Below, piece by piece: positions 49,912 through 63,128 of a stretch of 64,000 bases of DNA. Where the stretch lies: contig JAGQDJ010000109.1 in the NCBI GenBank assembly GCA_022885665.1, positions 1 to 64,000 on the forward strand. Reading direction: 5' to 3'. A model generated the notes under the pieces. The model was not told the origin of the DNA, ran no database searches, and saw nothing but the letters and a program-made list of their open reading frames with translations. The first letter of the stretch is position 1. The number at the start of each line of letters is the position of its first letter. This stretch comes from Triops longicaudatus (lineage: Eukaryota; Arthropoda; Branchiopoda; Notostraca; Triopsidae). The position numbers and the translations under genes are program-made.

Positions 49912-52317
49912 AATTTTCCTGTAATTCATGCAAACCGCAAAAATTAGAAGAAACAACTCAAAAATTGTTTTGGATAGACAGACATTATATTGTTAAATTA
50001 TTTACCAAAAAGTGTGGAGCTTTTATTTGTTTAGTGAAACAGCTATGAGTGTCTGTATTATAACGATCTGTTGTCTTTCGTAACAACAGTATTTTCTTTT
50101 TATCAAAGTTGAATATTATACCTTGTGTGCCACAAAAAATATGCACTAAGAATTGTACAATACAGCACTCCTAAATAAAGAGTCTGAATCTTTTAACCTC
50201 TTGCTCCGGGAATCAGGAGATGCTTGATTATTACACACTTCGACGTCCCGAAATCGAATAAAGCTCGTATTTCTTGAATTGTAAGTTCTTGTAATCTAAG
50301 CCGTGACCTTTCAACATTTTGTAAAACTTTTCGGATATTGGTGTGCAATATTATTCAATACTGAGTCGCTGACAATTGTAAAGTTTTTATGTTACCTTTT
50401 TTTCTCTGATTGTTTATCGACTTTTAGAAATGGTAGTAGCAGTAAATGGTGCAGCGCATCTAATTTCACATAATTAATCAGCGGTTTTCTTGTGAACTTG
50501 CGCTCACATTTGGTAAGATTAACCGTGAAGCACCTTTTGCTGCGTCATCCTTACTAACTAGCTGTACCTGAAGTCTCAAAGCCAGATCCGGGGACGTGAA
50601 CAGAAATACCACAGCGCCTACCAGTAATTACAGTCTATGTTAACCAGTTCCGCTGTTATTCCAAGTAACTGGGAAATCGAGTAGAAAGCAAAGGCTATGT
50701 TATAGCGTATGCACATTATAGCGATATTTACTGGTATGTCAAAATGTATAGCCTATTTCTAAAGAGGACCAAGAAGATTATGTGATTTCCACAAGAAAGC
50801 AATCAAGATTGCCACATGCTTGCTTGGGCGTAAAATGTATAGGGATCGCTTTGTAACACGAATTTATTAACCGGCATTCTTGACCTTTCGCCGAATATGT
50901 ATTCAAGTATAAAATATTAATGAAAAAAAATTATATAATGTTACGGAATATGACAAAGCAATGAACATTCGAGGTTGTCGTAGCATTTTGTTGAAAAAAT
51001 CGTGAACCGTGTTTTTGTGTTACCCGACAAACGTCTAATAGTACGCTAATTGGGTGTCTTATCTATACTTGTTTAAAGACAGTTAGGAATCTTGAATTAC
51101 GAAAGCATGATTAACTAAGATCATTATAGGAGTTCCTTCCCCGAATCTTTCCTCGCAAAAACTTACATGGAGCTTAGAACTTGCAATTTGCTGGCGTCCA
51201 TTTGTACTTGTCAAATTTGACACTTTGCGCATTTTTGCACTGTGATATTCGTATTGATGAATCTGCTAATTATGCTATTCTTCGCTATAGTCTAGTCTAC
51301 GGACGAAGCGTGAGTTCCCTTTTTCCTGCAACTCAAGAACAGCCAGTCATCCTGATCTGGTTGTTTTCGACCGAGTCAAGTCCAGCGTAAGGAAATGCCA
51401 TCTTCAGATGGTCTTCTATGAAGTTCATGGTAAAATAAAAGACCACCACAAAGAAGTTTCATGAGAATGATGCAATAGCCCGCAGAGCGAAAAAAAGAGC
51501 TGGTCATAAATTTGTAGCTGGACAAGTTGCCTTAACGCGCACATGGGATCTGGCGTGGTTTTTCCCAACGCTGCGTTTTCTTGTTATTGATGTTAAAAAT
51601 AACAATATACAGCACACACTTCTTGTTGGCCTTTTTGAAGGTAACATGTGGCGAATTTTTTCGCTATCAGTAACCTTTTAAGGAGCGCCGCTTGCAACAT
51701 GGTGCTCTTCACAAAGCCTTCGTTGAAAATGTAAAACCATTCTTATTGAAATCGTAACATATTCTAGAGTATGTCATCTTTTAAATTAAAAATTTTAATT
51801 TGTGAATTGACAAATCACATGAAGAATTAAAAATGGTTTAATAAATCTCTACACTAGAAAACTTTTGCGTCCGCATTTGGTTATTTTTAAAATTAACTTA
51901 ATTGAGCTATGTCGCTTATGTAATGCATTTGCTTTCGTTATGTAAGGGCCACTGACGTTCGGAAGCCTTTCTAACAGCCTTCTGGCAAACGGCCTGGTAA
52001 ATCGTAACATGTGTCCTAACCTTGAAATTTTTACCTCAGTAGGTGCGTATTCGTTACTGTGAATTAAGTTTTCCTACAAATGTTATGCTACAAAGAAAAG
52101 AGTAAGTTCTAGAAGGAGTACTTTACTCCCGAAAAGGAACCCGTAAGCACCAGGTACCTGTAAGCACCAGGTAGAAGAAGACGGAAATTTGAAATGACCA
52201 CCACTTACGACCACAGGTTTCCTCTGTACCATGGTACGGCAACCTCCTACATAGGTTCTTCCGAGTTCTCTCAGGTTAAGTACCTCCCCCTCATGATGAG
52301 CACAAGGTATAGTTTGC
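49912..52317. other. non-coding stretch between FBXW5 and the secreted peptide gene
   Basis: About 2.4 kb with the FBXW5 3' end on the left. No coding frame is supported. Near the right edge are a 14-bp direct repeat (GTAAGCACCAGGTA at 52143-52156 and 52160-52173) and a 12-bp palindrome GTACCATGGTAC at 52226-52237, both upstream of the next promoter. Confidence 0.55.
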
Positions 52318-52325
52318 TATAAAAG
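52318..52325 (+). promoter_or_regulatory. TATA box of the secreted peptide gene
   Basis: TATAAAAG; about 32 bp downstream is GTATCAGAAT, an initiator-like TCAG, near 52348-52352. Together they form a strong focused core promoter 76 bp before the start codon. Confidence 0.75.
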
Positions 52326-52393
52326 GACAGTTGGGTTTCCTAGCGTATCAGAATCATTCTCGCTTTCGACATCTTCGTCTAGCGCCATTCGCC

Positions 52394-52676
52394 ATGTCTC
52401 CCAAGCTCTTCTTGGTAAATAAAAAACATCACAACTATTTTTCTTTTTACTAATGTAACTGTCCTTTTTTCACAGTTCGCCCTTGCGTTGTTGGTAGTTC
52501 TTGTCTGCGTGTATGCTGCACCCAGCGCTGAAGAGGACTTTGATTCTTCGTCGTCTGAATTAGACGCGGACGAATGGAAATACAAGCGATTTTACGGTTA
52601 CTACCGACCTCGCTACTATGGCGGTTTTTACGGCTACCGTCCTTACCACTACGGTTATCGCCGATACTACTGGTAA
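52394..52676 (+). CDS. secreted Tyr/Gly/Arg-rich peptide precursor (73 aa)
   Basis: Exons 52394-52414 and 52476-52676. The signal peptide (MSPKLFLFALALLVVLVCVY) ends about A-A-P. Then comes an acidic pro-segment (EEDFDSSSSELDADEWKY), a Lys-Arg dibasic site, and a cationic tail with the repeating pattern Y-G-Y/Y-R-P: GYYRPRYYGGFYGYRPYHYG, ending YRRYYW. The layout (signal, acidic pro-region, dibasic site, basic aromatic peptide) resembles invertebrate antimicrobial or neuropeptide-like YGG precursors; tyrosine/glycine-rich cuticle peptides are the other option. The first intron splits the signal peptide, common for such small genes. A polyadenylation signal AATAAA lies at 52856-52861. That the product is secreted is well supported; the role is not. 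Confidence 0.85.
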
Positions 52677-52963
52677 TCTAATGTGGCATCAGACAAAACC
52701 AATCGGCATACATAACCCACAACAGTCACACCCCCGCTCTCTTCCGTATAACTTGTCGGCCAGTTTCTTTTTTAACACTTTGTACAGCTCACGATCCCAG
52801 TACCTTTGTTATATCGCTCAATATTTGTTTTCGTTACACACTGTTAGCTTGTTACAATAAAACGTTGCTCGTTTAAGAAGAATTATTTTTTTATTAACAA
52901 ACAAGGAAAACGAAGAAAAAACACACTCCTCGCATTCAACAAAGTTTTACTTGATCACGAAAA

Positions 52964-54165
52964 TCACTTTGCGTACAGAATATCGTAGTGGCCAGGCCTG
53001 TATAATAAGTTAACTTTGGGACTTAGACCTTCAGGAAAATCGTGCGCTGGAACTTGGTGATCGGTTCCTCTGTCCATATAAAGAATGCGTACTCCCACAC
53101 CAAGAGCCGACGTCAAGGCAATTGCGTGGATGTGGTCACTCTCGCGGAACATGGGCTCCACTTCCTAAATCAAAACCTTAATTGAGAGAAATAAAATGAG
53201 ACTCTTAATGTACTTGTTGACAAAATTCCTTGACCGTACGGTCGCCTTCGACGAAGTTTGCATAGAACTCTTGTTCTTTCTGTAGCTGGCCTGAGGTAAG
53301 CAAACGGAGGTATACCACAATGTAATCCGACAAACCCTGGTCCTGAAATATACCAAGTAGCTCTTCCTGGGTTAGGCCTTTCCCGACCTTACCCACAGTA
53401 TCTATAAACTATATTACACATCTGTTAGTTTCTAGCGTACGATACTAAGAATTCCGCATAAGAAGCACTTAACCCTTTTAGCTAAACGAATTCCCGCAAC
53501 TTAGCATTACAAACGGCGAATTTCTATTTTATGAGTCGTCAAAAATTACGTTGATTAATTGCAAGACAATTGCGTGAATTCACAAGCCGTAAGTTGCCCA
53601 ATTGCACATGCACTTTAAGCTTGAATTACTGTGTCGTAGAAGTCCTCAACAGTAAACTTTGGGAAACCGAGCGCTATTAATCCATCCTTGCTTTTGGCAG
53701 CAAGTGCCTGGAACCGCCCGTAATCTTCCTTGTCCTCCAAAAGCTGCTCGAAGTATGCATAACCGAAAGCCCGAAAAAAGCAATTGCCATCTGGTCGGGT
53801 ACGTCGCAAGAAGCGATATGTCTGTGACAGAAGTTTAACCTTGCCGAGGTATACGGGGTCATTTGCATATTCTTCGAGAAGACAGTCAACAGGTTCTTTA
53901 ACACCCACAAGGGAAGTCGTGTCGGCAATCTGTTTTTTATATTAAAGATTTCAGTCGCTACACATTACGGGATTTGGATTTTTCTTCGTCTGAACGACGA
54001 AATTCACCTCTTTTTCGATTTGCCTTTGCTGGTTCAATATCAAGTCATCCTGGTTGCTATCTACAGGGACAAATACGCATAGAGGAAAATTTTAAATTAT
54101 TATCCTCCGTAAAGAGATGACATACCACCTTCGCTGCTTTCCGAAGTCGGAATCACGTCAGTCAT
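52964..54165 (-). CDS. OTUB1: OTUB1-type ubiquitin thioesterase (262 aa)
   Basis: Minus-strand exons: 54165-54126, 54060-54008, 53929-53630, 53408-53214, 53164-52964. The catalytic cysteine is in RPDGNCFFRAF; the histidine is in YRPGHYDILYAK at the C-terminus; the OTU core includes YIVVYLRLLTSG and GDRTVKEFCQQ. Length and layout fit OTUB1/OTUB2 (human OTUB1 271). This cysteine protease cleaves Lys48-linked ubiquitin chains and also blocks E2 enzymes of the UBC13/UBCH5 type non-catalytically. The start is chosen at MTDVIPTSESSEG, an acidic N-terminus like that of OTUB1. It is divergent from DLST, with 331 bp between the start codons. Confidence 0.95.
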
Positions 54166-54496
54166 TTTATTTGTTATCCGTGCTCACAGTGCCAATACGT
54201 TTGTTGTTAGTGTTCACGTTTCATTTACGTCGGATGAAAAATACAGCATTGCATTACATGTAAGGAAAAATAAACGGATACAGTTATTTTCAAGTGTAAA
54301 GAAAACTAAGTTTATTAAATATAAGCACAGATGAGTTTTACAGTCATTATTTTATTTTCTCTCCCTGTGGGTTTTTACTTAGCAGCATTGCCTGTTCGTC
54401 ACATACGGCCAGCTGGAGAAGGAGGCTGGACTTGCTCTGAATTTGTGATTGTGTTGTCCCATTTCTACGAACTTCCGGTTCGTTACCTAAGTCGAA
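54166..54496. promoter_or_regulatory. probable bidirectional promoter, OTUB1(-)/DLST(+)
   Basis: Only 331 bp separate the two start codons, so both 5' untranslated regions and promoters must share it. No TATA box is evident, as usual for housekeeping pairs. An open frame starting at 54331 overlaps DLST exon 1 in another reading frame and is not a gene. Confidence 0.6.
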
Positions 54497-56438
54497 ATGG
54501 CAGTTTTTCTCGTTTCTACAAGCCGAGGATTGAAAAATCTGCCAAAGATTGCACCACGGATAAATCATGTGGCGTTAATTCAGGTATGCGTTTCAAGTCA
54601 ATCTGAGACATGTTATGGGTTAATTGCCACGCTTTTGGTTTTGTTTTCGTTTCCTATAGAGCCGAGACTTCTCTAGATGGACCAGCGGTACGTAGTTATT
54701 ATTAGTTGATTATTAACCCTGTAAAGTTTCAAATGGTTCTTGTGGTTAAGGTGGTAAAACTGTACCCCCTGCCAGTCTGGGACATTCCGGCAAGGGTGAC
54801 TTTAATGTATCACGGTACGGTGGATCTTGTGTTTACTGGACGCCGAAAACAGGATTCCACGTTTCATCCTACTTAGGTAACCCTCAGAGTATATCCTTAA
54901 AACATTCAGTCTTGAAGTAAAGAAACGGAATAATAACACCGCCACTATTAGGTCAAGACACTGTGGTTGTCAGCGTTCCTGCATTTGCCGATTCCATTAG
55001 TGAAGGAGATGTCAGGTGGGAAAAAGGTAATGATTTTGGATCAATTATAGCCGTACTTTCTAATAAGTCTCTTCTTAGCTATTGGTGACAGCGTTGTAGA
55101 AGATGAAGTTGTTTGCGAAGTGGAAACAGATAAGGTAAAGATTACGAAAACTGCTAGGAAAGCAATTTTAATGACAATTCTGGGTGTAGACTTCGATCCC
55201 CGTTCCCTCACCTGCGTCTGGAGTTATCGTAGAACGCTTCGTGGAAGATGGAGCTACAGTCAAGCCCGGCATGAAGCTCTTCTCTCTTAGTGCGAAAGGT
55301 AATTTTTATTTTCGTTGAGACCTAGTAGTTAAGAATTGTTTGAAGGCGGAGCTCCAATTAAGAAGCCGGCTGCTGAAACTCCACCTCCTCCGCAACCCAC
55401 CCCTGCATCCCCTCAGCCTGCAGCGGCCACGCCCCCGCCTCCTGCCCCAGCTGCTAAGCCCCAGGAAATTCCTACTACGCCCCCGCCTCCTCCCCCAACT
55501 CCTTCATCTCCCATCTCTTCCATCCCGGTAGCGCAAATCGAACCACGCCCCATCCCGCCTATTTCACCCCAAGCTCCACCTATGGTAAAGCTACCCCCTG
55601 CTGATTACAGCAAAGAGATTACGGGAACGAGAACGGAACAGCGTGTCAAGATGAATCGCATGAGGCAGCGTATTGCTCAACGACTGAAGGATGCTCAAAA
55701 TACGAACGCAATGTTGACAACTTTCAACGAAATTGATATGAGGTAAGGTGTATTCGTTATGAAGATTTGAGATTTTTTATAGACTTGTTTCTGTATTTTC
55801 TCAGTAATATCATGGAAATGCGAAAAACCTACGGCGAAGCTTTTGCCAAGAAGTATGGTATTAAGTTAGGTTTTATGTCCGCTTTCGTGCGTGCGGCAGC
55901 TGCTGCGCTCATGGAGCAACCCGTCGTAAACGCCGTTATTGATGGTCAAGAAATTGTTTATCGGGACTACGTTGACATTTCTGTGGCAGTTGCTACTCCC
56001 AAAGTACAAAAATTGCTTTTAACTGTCCTGTTGGTTGCGAATAAGCTTTGGTTTTAGGGTTTGGTTGTGCCTGTTTTGCGAAATGTGGAAGGCATGGACT
56101 ACACGGCCATTGAAAAAGGCATTGCAGCACTCGGCGAGAAGGCTAAGAACAATGCTTTAGCTGTTGAAGATATGGACGGTGGTACCTTCACTATTTCTAA
56201 CGGAGGTGTATTTGGATCGCTTTTTGGTACACCCATCATCAATCCACCTCAGTCAGCTATCTTGGGCATGCATGGAGTGTTTGATAGGCCTGTGGCCCGC
56301 AATGGACAAGTGGTCATTCGTCCCATGATGTACGTCGCTTTGACGTACGATCATCGTTTAATTGACGGTCGAGAAGCTGTCACGTTCTTGAGGAAGATCA
56401 AGTCTGGAGTAGAGGACCCTCGCACATTACTTCTTTAA
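54497..56438 (+). CDS. DLST: dihydrolipoyllysine succinyltransferase, 2-oxoglutarate dehydrogenase E2 (485 aa)
   Basis: Nine exons: 54497-54583, 54660-54687, 54751-54876, 54952-55026, 55079-55134, 55190-55298, 55346-55742, 55805-56003, 56058-56438. The start opens a mitochondrial presequence (MAVFLVSTSRGLKNLPKIAP). Lipoyl domain at about 81-155, with the lipoyl lysine in VETDKTS exactly at the exon 5/6 junction. A Pro/Ala/Thr linker follows (about 165-235) instead of a peripheral-subunit-binding domain, as in animal DLST. The catalytic domain (about 255-485) contains KMNRMRQRIAQRLKDAQN, TISNGGVFGSLFGTPIINPP and the active-site DHRLIDGREAV. It forms the 24-mer core of the 2-oxoglutarate dehydrogenase complex in the TCA cycle. 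AATAAA polyadenylation signal near 56608. Confidence 0.96.
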
Positions 56439-59400
56439 TTTTAAAACATCGTTCTAACATCATGTCCAAGGGTTTTCCATAAATCCAGTATAGATCAGAT
56501 GGAAAGTAACCAAAGGGACTTTTTAGGAAATATTCTATAGAAGCTGTCAATAGCTTACATTGCAGTGGTTACCGCGTTCGGGAATTGTTGAAAATATAGA
56601 AAAGTGTAATAAATTCATGCTTTTCCCTTAAAATCCCTAGGTGTCACATTTCATTTTGCGAAATTGTAAAATACTTAAGTATTGATAATCAGAACAAGGG
56701 AAATCAATGGTAATTAAAACTAATAACTTAGTACAATGCTTTCTAACCAAACAGATCTGACGTAGAGTATTCAAAGTATTTGTAGGAACGTACAGCGTTT
56801 GGATTCAATACACAATTTCCAAAGATGGAGTGTTTCGTCTTTCCTGACGTACCTCTTTTGCTGTAATATGTGAGTGATACTAAGAAAAAATACGCAAGGA
56901 ACGAGACAATATTTTGATTGAAAGAGAATGTAGAAAAACATAAAATCATATTTACTTTGAAGGAAGTAAACTCGAATGTCTTGACTCCTAGGAAAAATCC
57001 TTTACGAAAGCTATGGCGAAGAAAAAAGCCCTTATGGCCAATTAAATGGGGAGCTTTTGCGGAAAATTTTAGCAAACTCTGCTAGATAGTTTAGCAAAAT
57101 TTTTTGTCCTATTTGTAGGTGTGACATCGATTTCCTTATTCGGAAATGTTTTATTTAATTTTAAATTAAGTTATCTAAAAACCTGTGATTATTGTCGAAC
57201 TAAAAAACTGAAAGCTTTTGGAGTGTTGAATTGCCGCCTACAAGGCTCGTCAATTTTTTTTTTATTAACGAAAAAATTGCTTCCGCCATCTTTGGGACAA
57301 AACTTGCTTTTAGGTAACCCGGTATTGTACTTAGATATTCGTAAGTCCTCAAGATGGCGCCAATGCTCCAATTTTCCGTCTAAGCCCATTTAATTCATTG
57401 GTGAGACTATTTGTGAATTCCTTTTTTAATTCGACGCGTGACTTAAAAAAGACCTCCCGATTTTTTATGCATAAAGGAACTTGTTATGTTTATGTCAAAT
57501 TGCTTTTGCGTAAACCAAAACTTGGACAGTTCATAAAGTAAGTACTCCATTTTCAATGCTTTTCGAAGTTAGCCCGCAATCTTGAAATCTCGATGCCATT
57601 ATTAAGATATCGAGAAGAACACAAAGAAAACATCCATTCAGATATCTAACAATCATTCAAAGCTAACTGAAAATTTCGATTGCTGTCAAGTAGAACATGC
57701 TCCGTAATACATCGTTCCCTAGATTACTTGAGGCAATGATGACTCACATTCAGTGATATCGTTGCAAGTTCATTGTTTAAATTTTTTTTTTTTTTTAGTT
57801 TTGGTGATGCGTTCTTTGGAACGTTGGGAATTCAAAAGTCCCCATTTTCAAGTGGATAGGCTGAACATAATTACAATCCCAGGCACGAGCGAGTGCGAGG
57901 GTGATTTTTTTTTTGTCAAAGTATGGGGGTTGAAAAGTAGCTTTTAGGGCTTACGTTTGTCCGGTCTAAGCAGATTTGCTTACTTGTTATATCACCCTGA
58001 GAAGCTGCGTTGAAGTAGAGCGACAAAGAGCTAATAGTTTGTACGTTGACAAGGTTTGTTAAGAGTAGAAGGGGTTTGATAGTCGTGATGAATCCCCCCA
58101 AGATTTTAGCGAGCAAGAGACGATCCCAGATCCCATCTGCTCATCCGTGTCAGGTCATAATGCAATCTGAGCAATGTAAAGAACAAGAAGCAGGGATGCA
58201 GGAAGAGGGGCGGTAGTAAGTTAGTAGCTACTAAGCTAATGCTTTAGCAGCGAAGCTGCTACACTTGCGAATGCAAAGGAGATGAGGGTGTGCTTTTCAA
58301 GTTAGCAAGTTACCACCTTCAAAATCAAAACGAGAATGCTTTAGAACCCCCCGCACCCCCGCTCCGGTCTTATCTGTCCGCGTCTCTTGTCAGTCCCTTA
58401 TGCTGCTCTGTCTCCTGTTCTTAGTTTCGCAAAGGATCAAAGTCCTTTTAAACTTAACTTGCCACACCAGCGTACTTTGCTTCCTTAGGAAATTTCCACC
58501 CCTCCCGTACAAGAAAGCACATCGGAGGGTTCGGGAAATATCGAGTTATTAAGAAGAACCGAAAGGGTAAGAGAAGTTCGAGCAAGGTAAGGGTAGTGAA
58601 CCAAACGTAGCTACATCGCATGGACTACCTCTTTCCCACCCTCTCTCTTTGAAATAGGTAAAATCTTCGATCAATACTATAATATTGAGCCACGTCTTGT
58701 TTCTTCTCCCCATCCGTCCCCAGTTCGCAAATCTTATCTCATCTGTATCGGTACCCATGGTCAAAACACTCGGGAAATAGATATATACTTGCTCCAGAAG
58801 AAGAGGGTCTTACAATTCTGGCTTTCAATTGAAACACTTTACGTGAGATGCTGCTTGCTGTGAAGACACATATGCCTCATGCAGCGTCGTCCACTTTATC
58901 TTTCCTCGAACTAACATTACGATGTATACCTATATAGCCAGTCATCTTGGGGAAATGGACGTTCCTTTTAGCCCCCTGCTAACAAGCACTTAAGAATTGG
59001 CCCCCCTTCACGCTGTCCGGACACTTAATAGTACGAACAGGACTAACGTAAGTAAATGAATGTCACGTTGGGCGAACAATCCCGGAGTTGCCTTGTATGG
59101 CCAATAATTGGTCAGCTGAAAGCCACCACCAGCTCGCGGGTTCTTCCCTAGCCCAAACACGTACTGAAGGAGTGAATCCACAAGTATATTTTCCCGTTTC
59201 TATCTTGCCTGTTTACTCCCCAACTTGTGCCGTGTTTTTTTCTGTGTTTGTGGCCGTTAAGTCTTGGTGTGATGTGCAAGTTTGCTCATTACAAGTTTTG
59301 GACATCCTGGGCTTCTTTACTATTTGTAGTTTTTTTTTTCGCTATTACTCTGCATTCTCGACGCCGCTCTTTGCATCCCCTCTTCGCCCGCCTGGCTGTC

Positions 59401-62400
59401 TGGGCCCCTACAAAAGGAGGTAAAAGCAAAAAAAAAAAAAAAAAGCTCACCGTATGTGCGAAATGGAGGATTTGGCTCACTTCGCCCCCGGATAATGCTC
59501 AGCGTAGAGCCAGCCAATTTACTTGGTATAGAGCTCATATTAAGGTAAGAGAAAGGTTGCGTGCAGGAGACATTGCTAAGTTACCGTCGACGTGCTTAAA
59601 ACGAGGTGCGTTGCGAATTAAGAAAAAGGGTTATATACTTCATGTCTTCCACCCCGCGTCTTTTGGTTGAGTGCAGTGCGTAGGTATATTGTCGCCCGTT
59701 TAGCGTAAGCCTGTTGATGGACGGTAAGTGCAATTGCACAAGTTAGCTAATGAGAAAAGGAGCGCGCTCTCGGCTCCTAGAGCAGCGGTGATACCGGGGG
59801 TGGAGATGAAGGTTTTAAAAGGTGGGGGCTTAGATTGTGGGGATGCAATAGAGAAGAGTTTAGACGGAAGTTCTGCTAACAAGCGTCCTAAAACATGGTA
59901 CTTTCCCCTTCAAATTAATGTTTCAGGGTTTATCAATGTCTTCAGAGTGTAAACATAGGGTTTAGCCCCGCTTAACGGTATAGCTTTGCTATTACAATGC
60001 GCTCAATTTCAAAGGTAATATTTCCGAAAGAAAGCCTAAGTCACTCTTAATGAAAAGAAATTGGCTGTTTTCCAGGGAAAAAAAAGCTTTTATCCCACAA
60101 TCCGACCGGAAGGGTCACGCAGTCTTTGTTTACGCTTCCTTCTCTTGAAGTAGTGTGACTTTTGATGAAGCTGTTGAATAAATGTCAAATTGAGAGGAAC
60201 ATTGCTTTACGAGTTGTATTTGACGAGTATAATTCGCTAGTAGTACAAAAGAAGCTTACCATAATTTATCTGTTTTGATAACATAAGTTGCTGTAGATGA
60301 GCAATATTGCCATTGTGGAAGGCAATAATTGCAAGTGACGTTTTTGTTACCGTGAGTACTTAACACCTAACGGTATACAGTAAAGAGCTCGTGTACCACC
60401 ATGAGAAGGTTCGTTCGAGTGCCATAAAAATGTCGTTAATGTCCTTTTTGACAAATTTAATAACTGCCTTTTTGGTCGCTATTTTACAGTTACTCTGGCT
60501 TGGTAACACTTACGGGTAGTTCGTCCATTTACCGAGGAAGGTTAAAGCCACCAGTTCATTGATGTGAAGCCGTCCGATGAGTTACTTAACAGCTACTGGA
60601 ATTAGAAACGATCTCGGTAAACAGCTAGCTTTAACCAGGTGGTCCCCTTATTGATCAATCAAGTACGTAAGACATAATCTGGTCGAACACATGGCTGACC
60701 TGAGAACACAGGTATCCATCCAAATTTACTTTTTTGTGTGTGGAATAGCATAGACCTCTTTAGTATTTTTTTTTTACGTGATTATGAATAGTAGAGCAAT
60801 GCGTTGTCTTCTCCAGCTCCGTAGCAATGAAGTATTGTACTTTTGCAATCTCAGCTATAGAATTGGATTTTATCAATAAATTGATTCAAGCTTTGCTCTG
60901 TGAGAAAATACATGGTTTGTTTATTGTGTTTTAACTGTAATTGAAATCTGTTGAACAAAATTAGCACGTTGTTTCTAAAGAAGACAAAACTTGTTGCTAT
61001 TAAATTACGTACTTCTCATATTTATCACGCTGAAAAGAATTGTGATCTGTGTTATTAAATTTTGCATCCTTTCGAAGAAAGCTTAAACTCTTGTGATTAA
61101 ATGTAATACGTTAATAGTGGAACACAATTTTCCGCTGATTCACTCTTAAGGGTTAATGAAAAAGTGGATTGTGCGGGAAGAAAACTTGCAGATCGAGAAA
61201 ATTGAACGAATTTCTCCTATAACTTGTGAGCTAGTTCAAAAAGTAAGTTCAGTTTCAGTATTTACGCGGTGCGGTATTCTTTCTCTAGGGCGTCGTTCAC
61301 TGGAGGCAAGTGCCTAGTTGTAAAAGCTAAATCTACTGGCAGTAAGATTGAGACGGAAGTAAACTTTCGCAAAATAAGTGATGGAAAAGCCCATTTGCTT
61401 AAGTGCACAGATTCGTAATTTATCTTCAACCTGTTGCATTGGCTGAGCCGCATTTACATTGAATTGTGTATCAAAGAGTACACTTACGCTATAAGAATAT
61501 TGTGCGAGCCGCCCGTGTACTGTATACTAAAACAGTTTAAGACTTTTAGGGTCCCTTTGTGTCCAACTGACGAGTTATAATGCTCTAGTACGGATATTCC
61601 AGTGCGTTGTGTTGCCATAAAAATAAAGCAATAAAATGTGCGTCCTTCGTAACAAATGCGAAGTTTAAAAATGAAATCTCTCCAAACAACGAGCGTTGTC
61701 ATTTTGCTTATTAGCACTGTCTTTTGCAGACAATGGCAAATTGCATCTTTGCTGAGGTCTTAAAAGAGCTTAGAGATGAGGAAAACGCTTTCTTTGCCGG
61801 GATTATCACTAAAAGATATTGAAGTGTGAACATGTGGGAAGTGTTGAGTTGGGTTAATGAGCATTAACTTGGGCAAGTGTGAGTTGGTCACGCACTTGTC
61901 CGTTGTGCTTATGCTTTCGTTTCTTCAGGTTGTCAACTTTAAAGGCTTAAGTATTCGGTAGATCGTCTTTTATCGCTCTCAGAATTCAAGTTCCGCCACT
62001 TTGCCGTAAAAGGACGATGTTGCCTGAGTTTGCTCTAAGTGTTACGATCCCGGGGCGTACCAATTATGGGTGAGCTTTTTGTGATTTTCCGAGCATTCGT
62101 GTGTCGCTGAACGAGCGAAGAATAAAAATCATTATTGTTAGTCATGCCTGTGGCACGAGCGATATAGCTACCGCATCAAGGACAGCCCGCAAAAGAAAGA
62201 GCTAGCAGCTGTGCAAATGCAACTCGATACGCCCCTTTTGCCACTGCCTGAGCTCTACCTCGACTCGACTTTTCAGCGATCCAATAGTGAAATACTAATT
62301 GCCAACTTTGCAGAAAGCTTGCGCAGTCTCCACTCCGTAAAAGAAAAGCAAAAATTTGTGAGCGTTTATTGTGATACTGAGACGTCGTGAGGTTTTGGTG

Positions 62401-63128
62401 AGGCACCGCACTACAATAATGGGGAGGTGGGTAGTAGTGGAGGGAGGGAAAGCGCCGAAGAGCTGTACGAGGAGGCAGATGTTAAAGCACCAAGCGATCT
62501 AACTGCAAGACCCGCGATGGGCGCCCCCTCACCATATTCTTTCTTTCTTTCCTTTCCTTTTTTTTTATTTGTGATGCCTTTTCGAACGAACGAAAGGGAC
62601 AGATGGTATATAAAGGTTAAGCTTCAGGGGTTGGTTAAGGGTGTAAGGGGGCAGAGGAAAGAGAATGAAGTCCACGCTTGGCGGCCACCGACGCCACCGA
62701 CGCCTTGTATGTTACCGTCCTTTTACGCCAGCAGCTGTGCGTCTTAACGTAGCTATAGCAACCGATAATTCAACGTCTACACCACCCCGGTGGTAATGCT
62801 TGCTTGCGGGAGTGCAGCGGACGCGCGTTTCAAGAGTCCAAGGCTTCAATTGAGGATAGATTGCCTTGAAAAGCAAACATGGGAAGCTGCTGTGATGGCT
62901 GCTTCTGGAAAAAAGAGGAGGGTATGCAGGGCGGCAGCTGCAAAGTTGCCTCTTCTTACACTCCTCTTATGCGATATGTAACAACAATAGGAACTGCAAG
63001 CGTCGACATTAATTTTCAGTTGATAATACATTTAAGTTAAGGATTTTAGTTTCAAAAGCCTACCCGTGTTCTCCAGTAAATCGCAAACGCAGGCCTCTGA
63101 ACTAGTGCCGAACTAAGATGGTGTACTG
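56439..63128. other. gene-poor stretch after DLST
   Basis: About 6.7 kb. Open frames up to about 150 codons are low-complexity, antisense to homopolymer tracts, or lack splice sites and motifs. Homopolymer runs occur at 57781-57799 (A/T-rich) and 59428-59444 (A). I find no RNA gene or recognisable element. Confidence 0.45.

Noticed and set aside
55340..55531. Leu/Arg/Pro-rich frame
   Set aside because: Out-of-frame reading of the proline-rich linker of DLST.
62427..62747. 106-codon plus-strand frame
   Set aside because: Contains translated pyrimidine tracts, no motif, and starts at a non-ATG codon.
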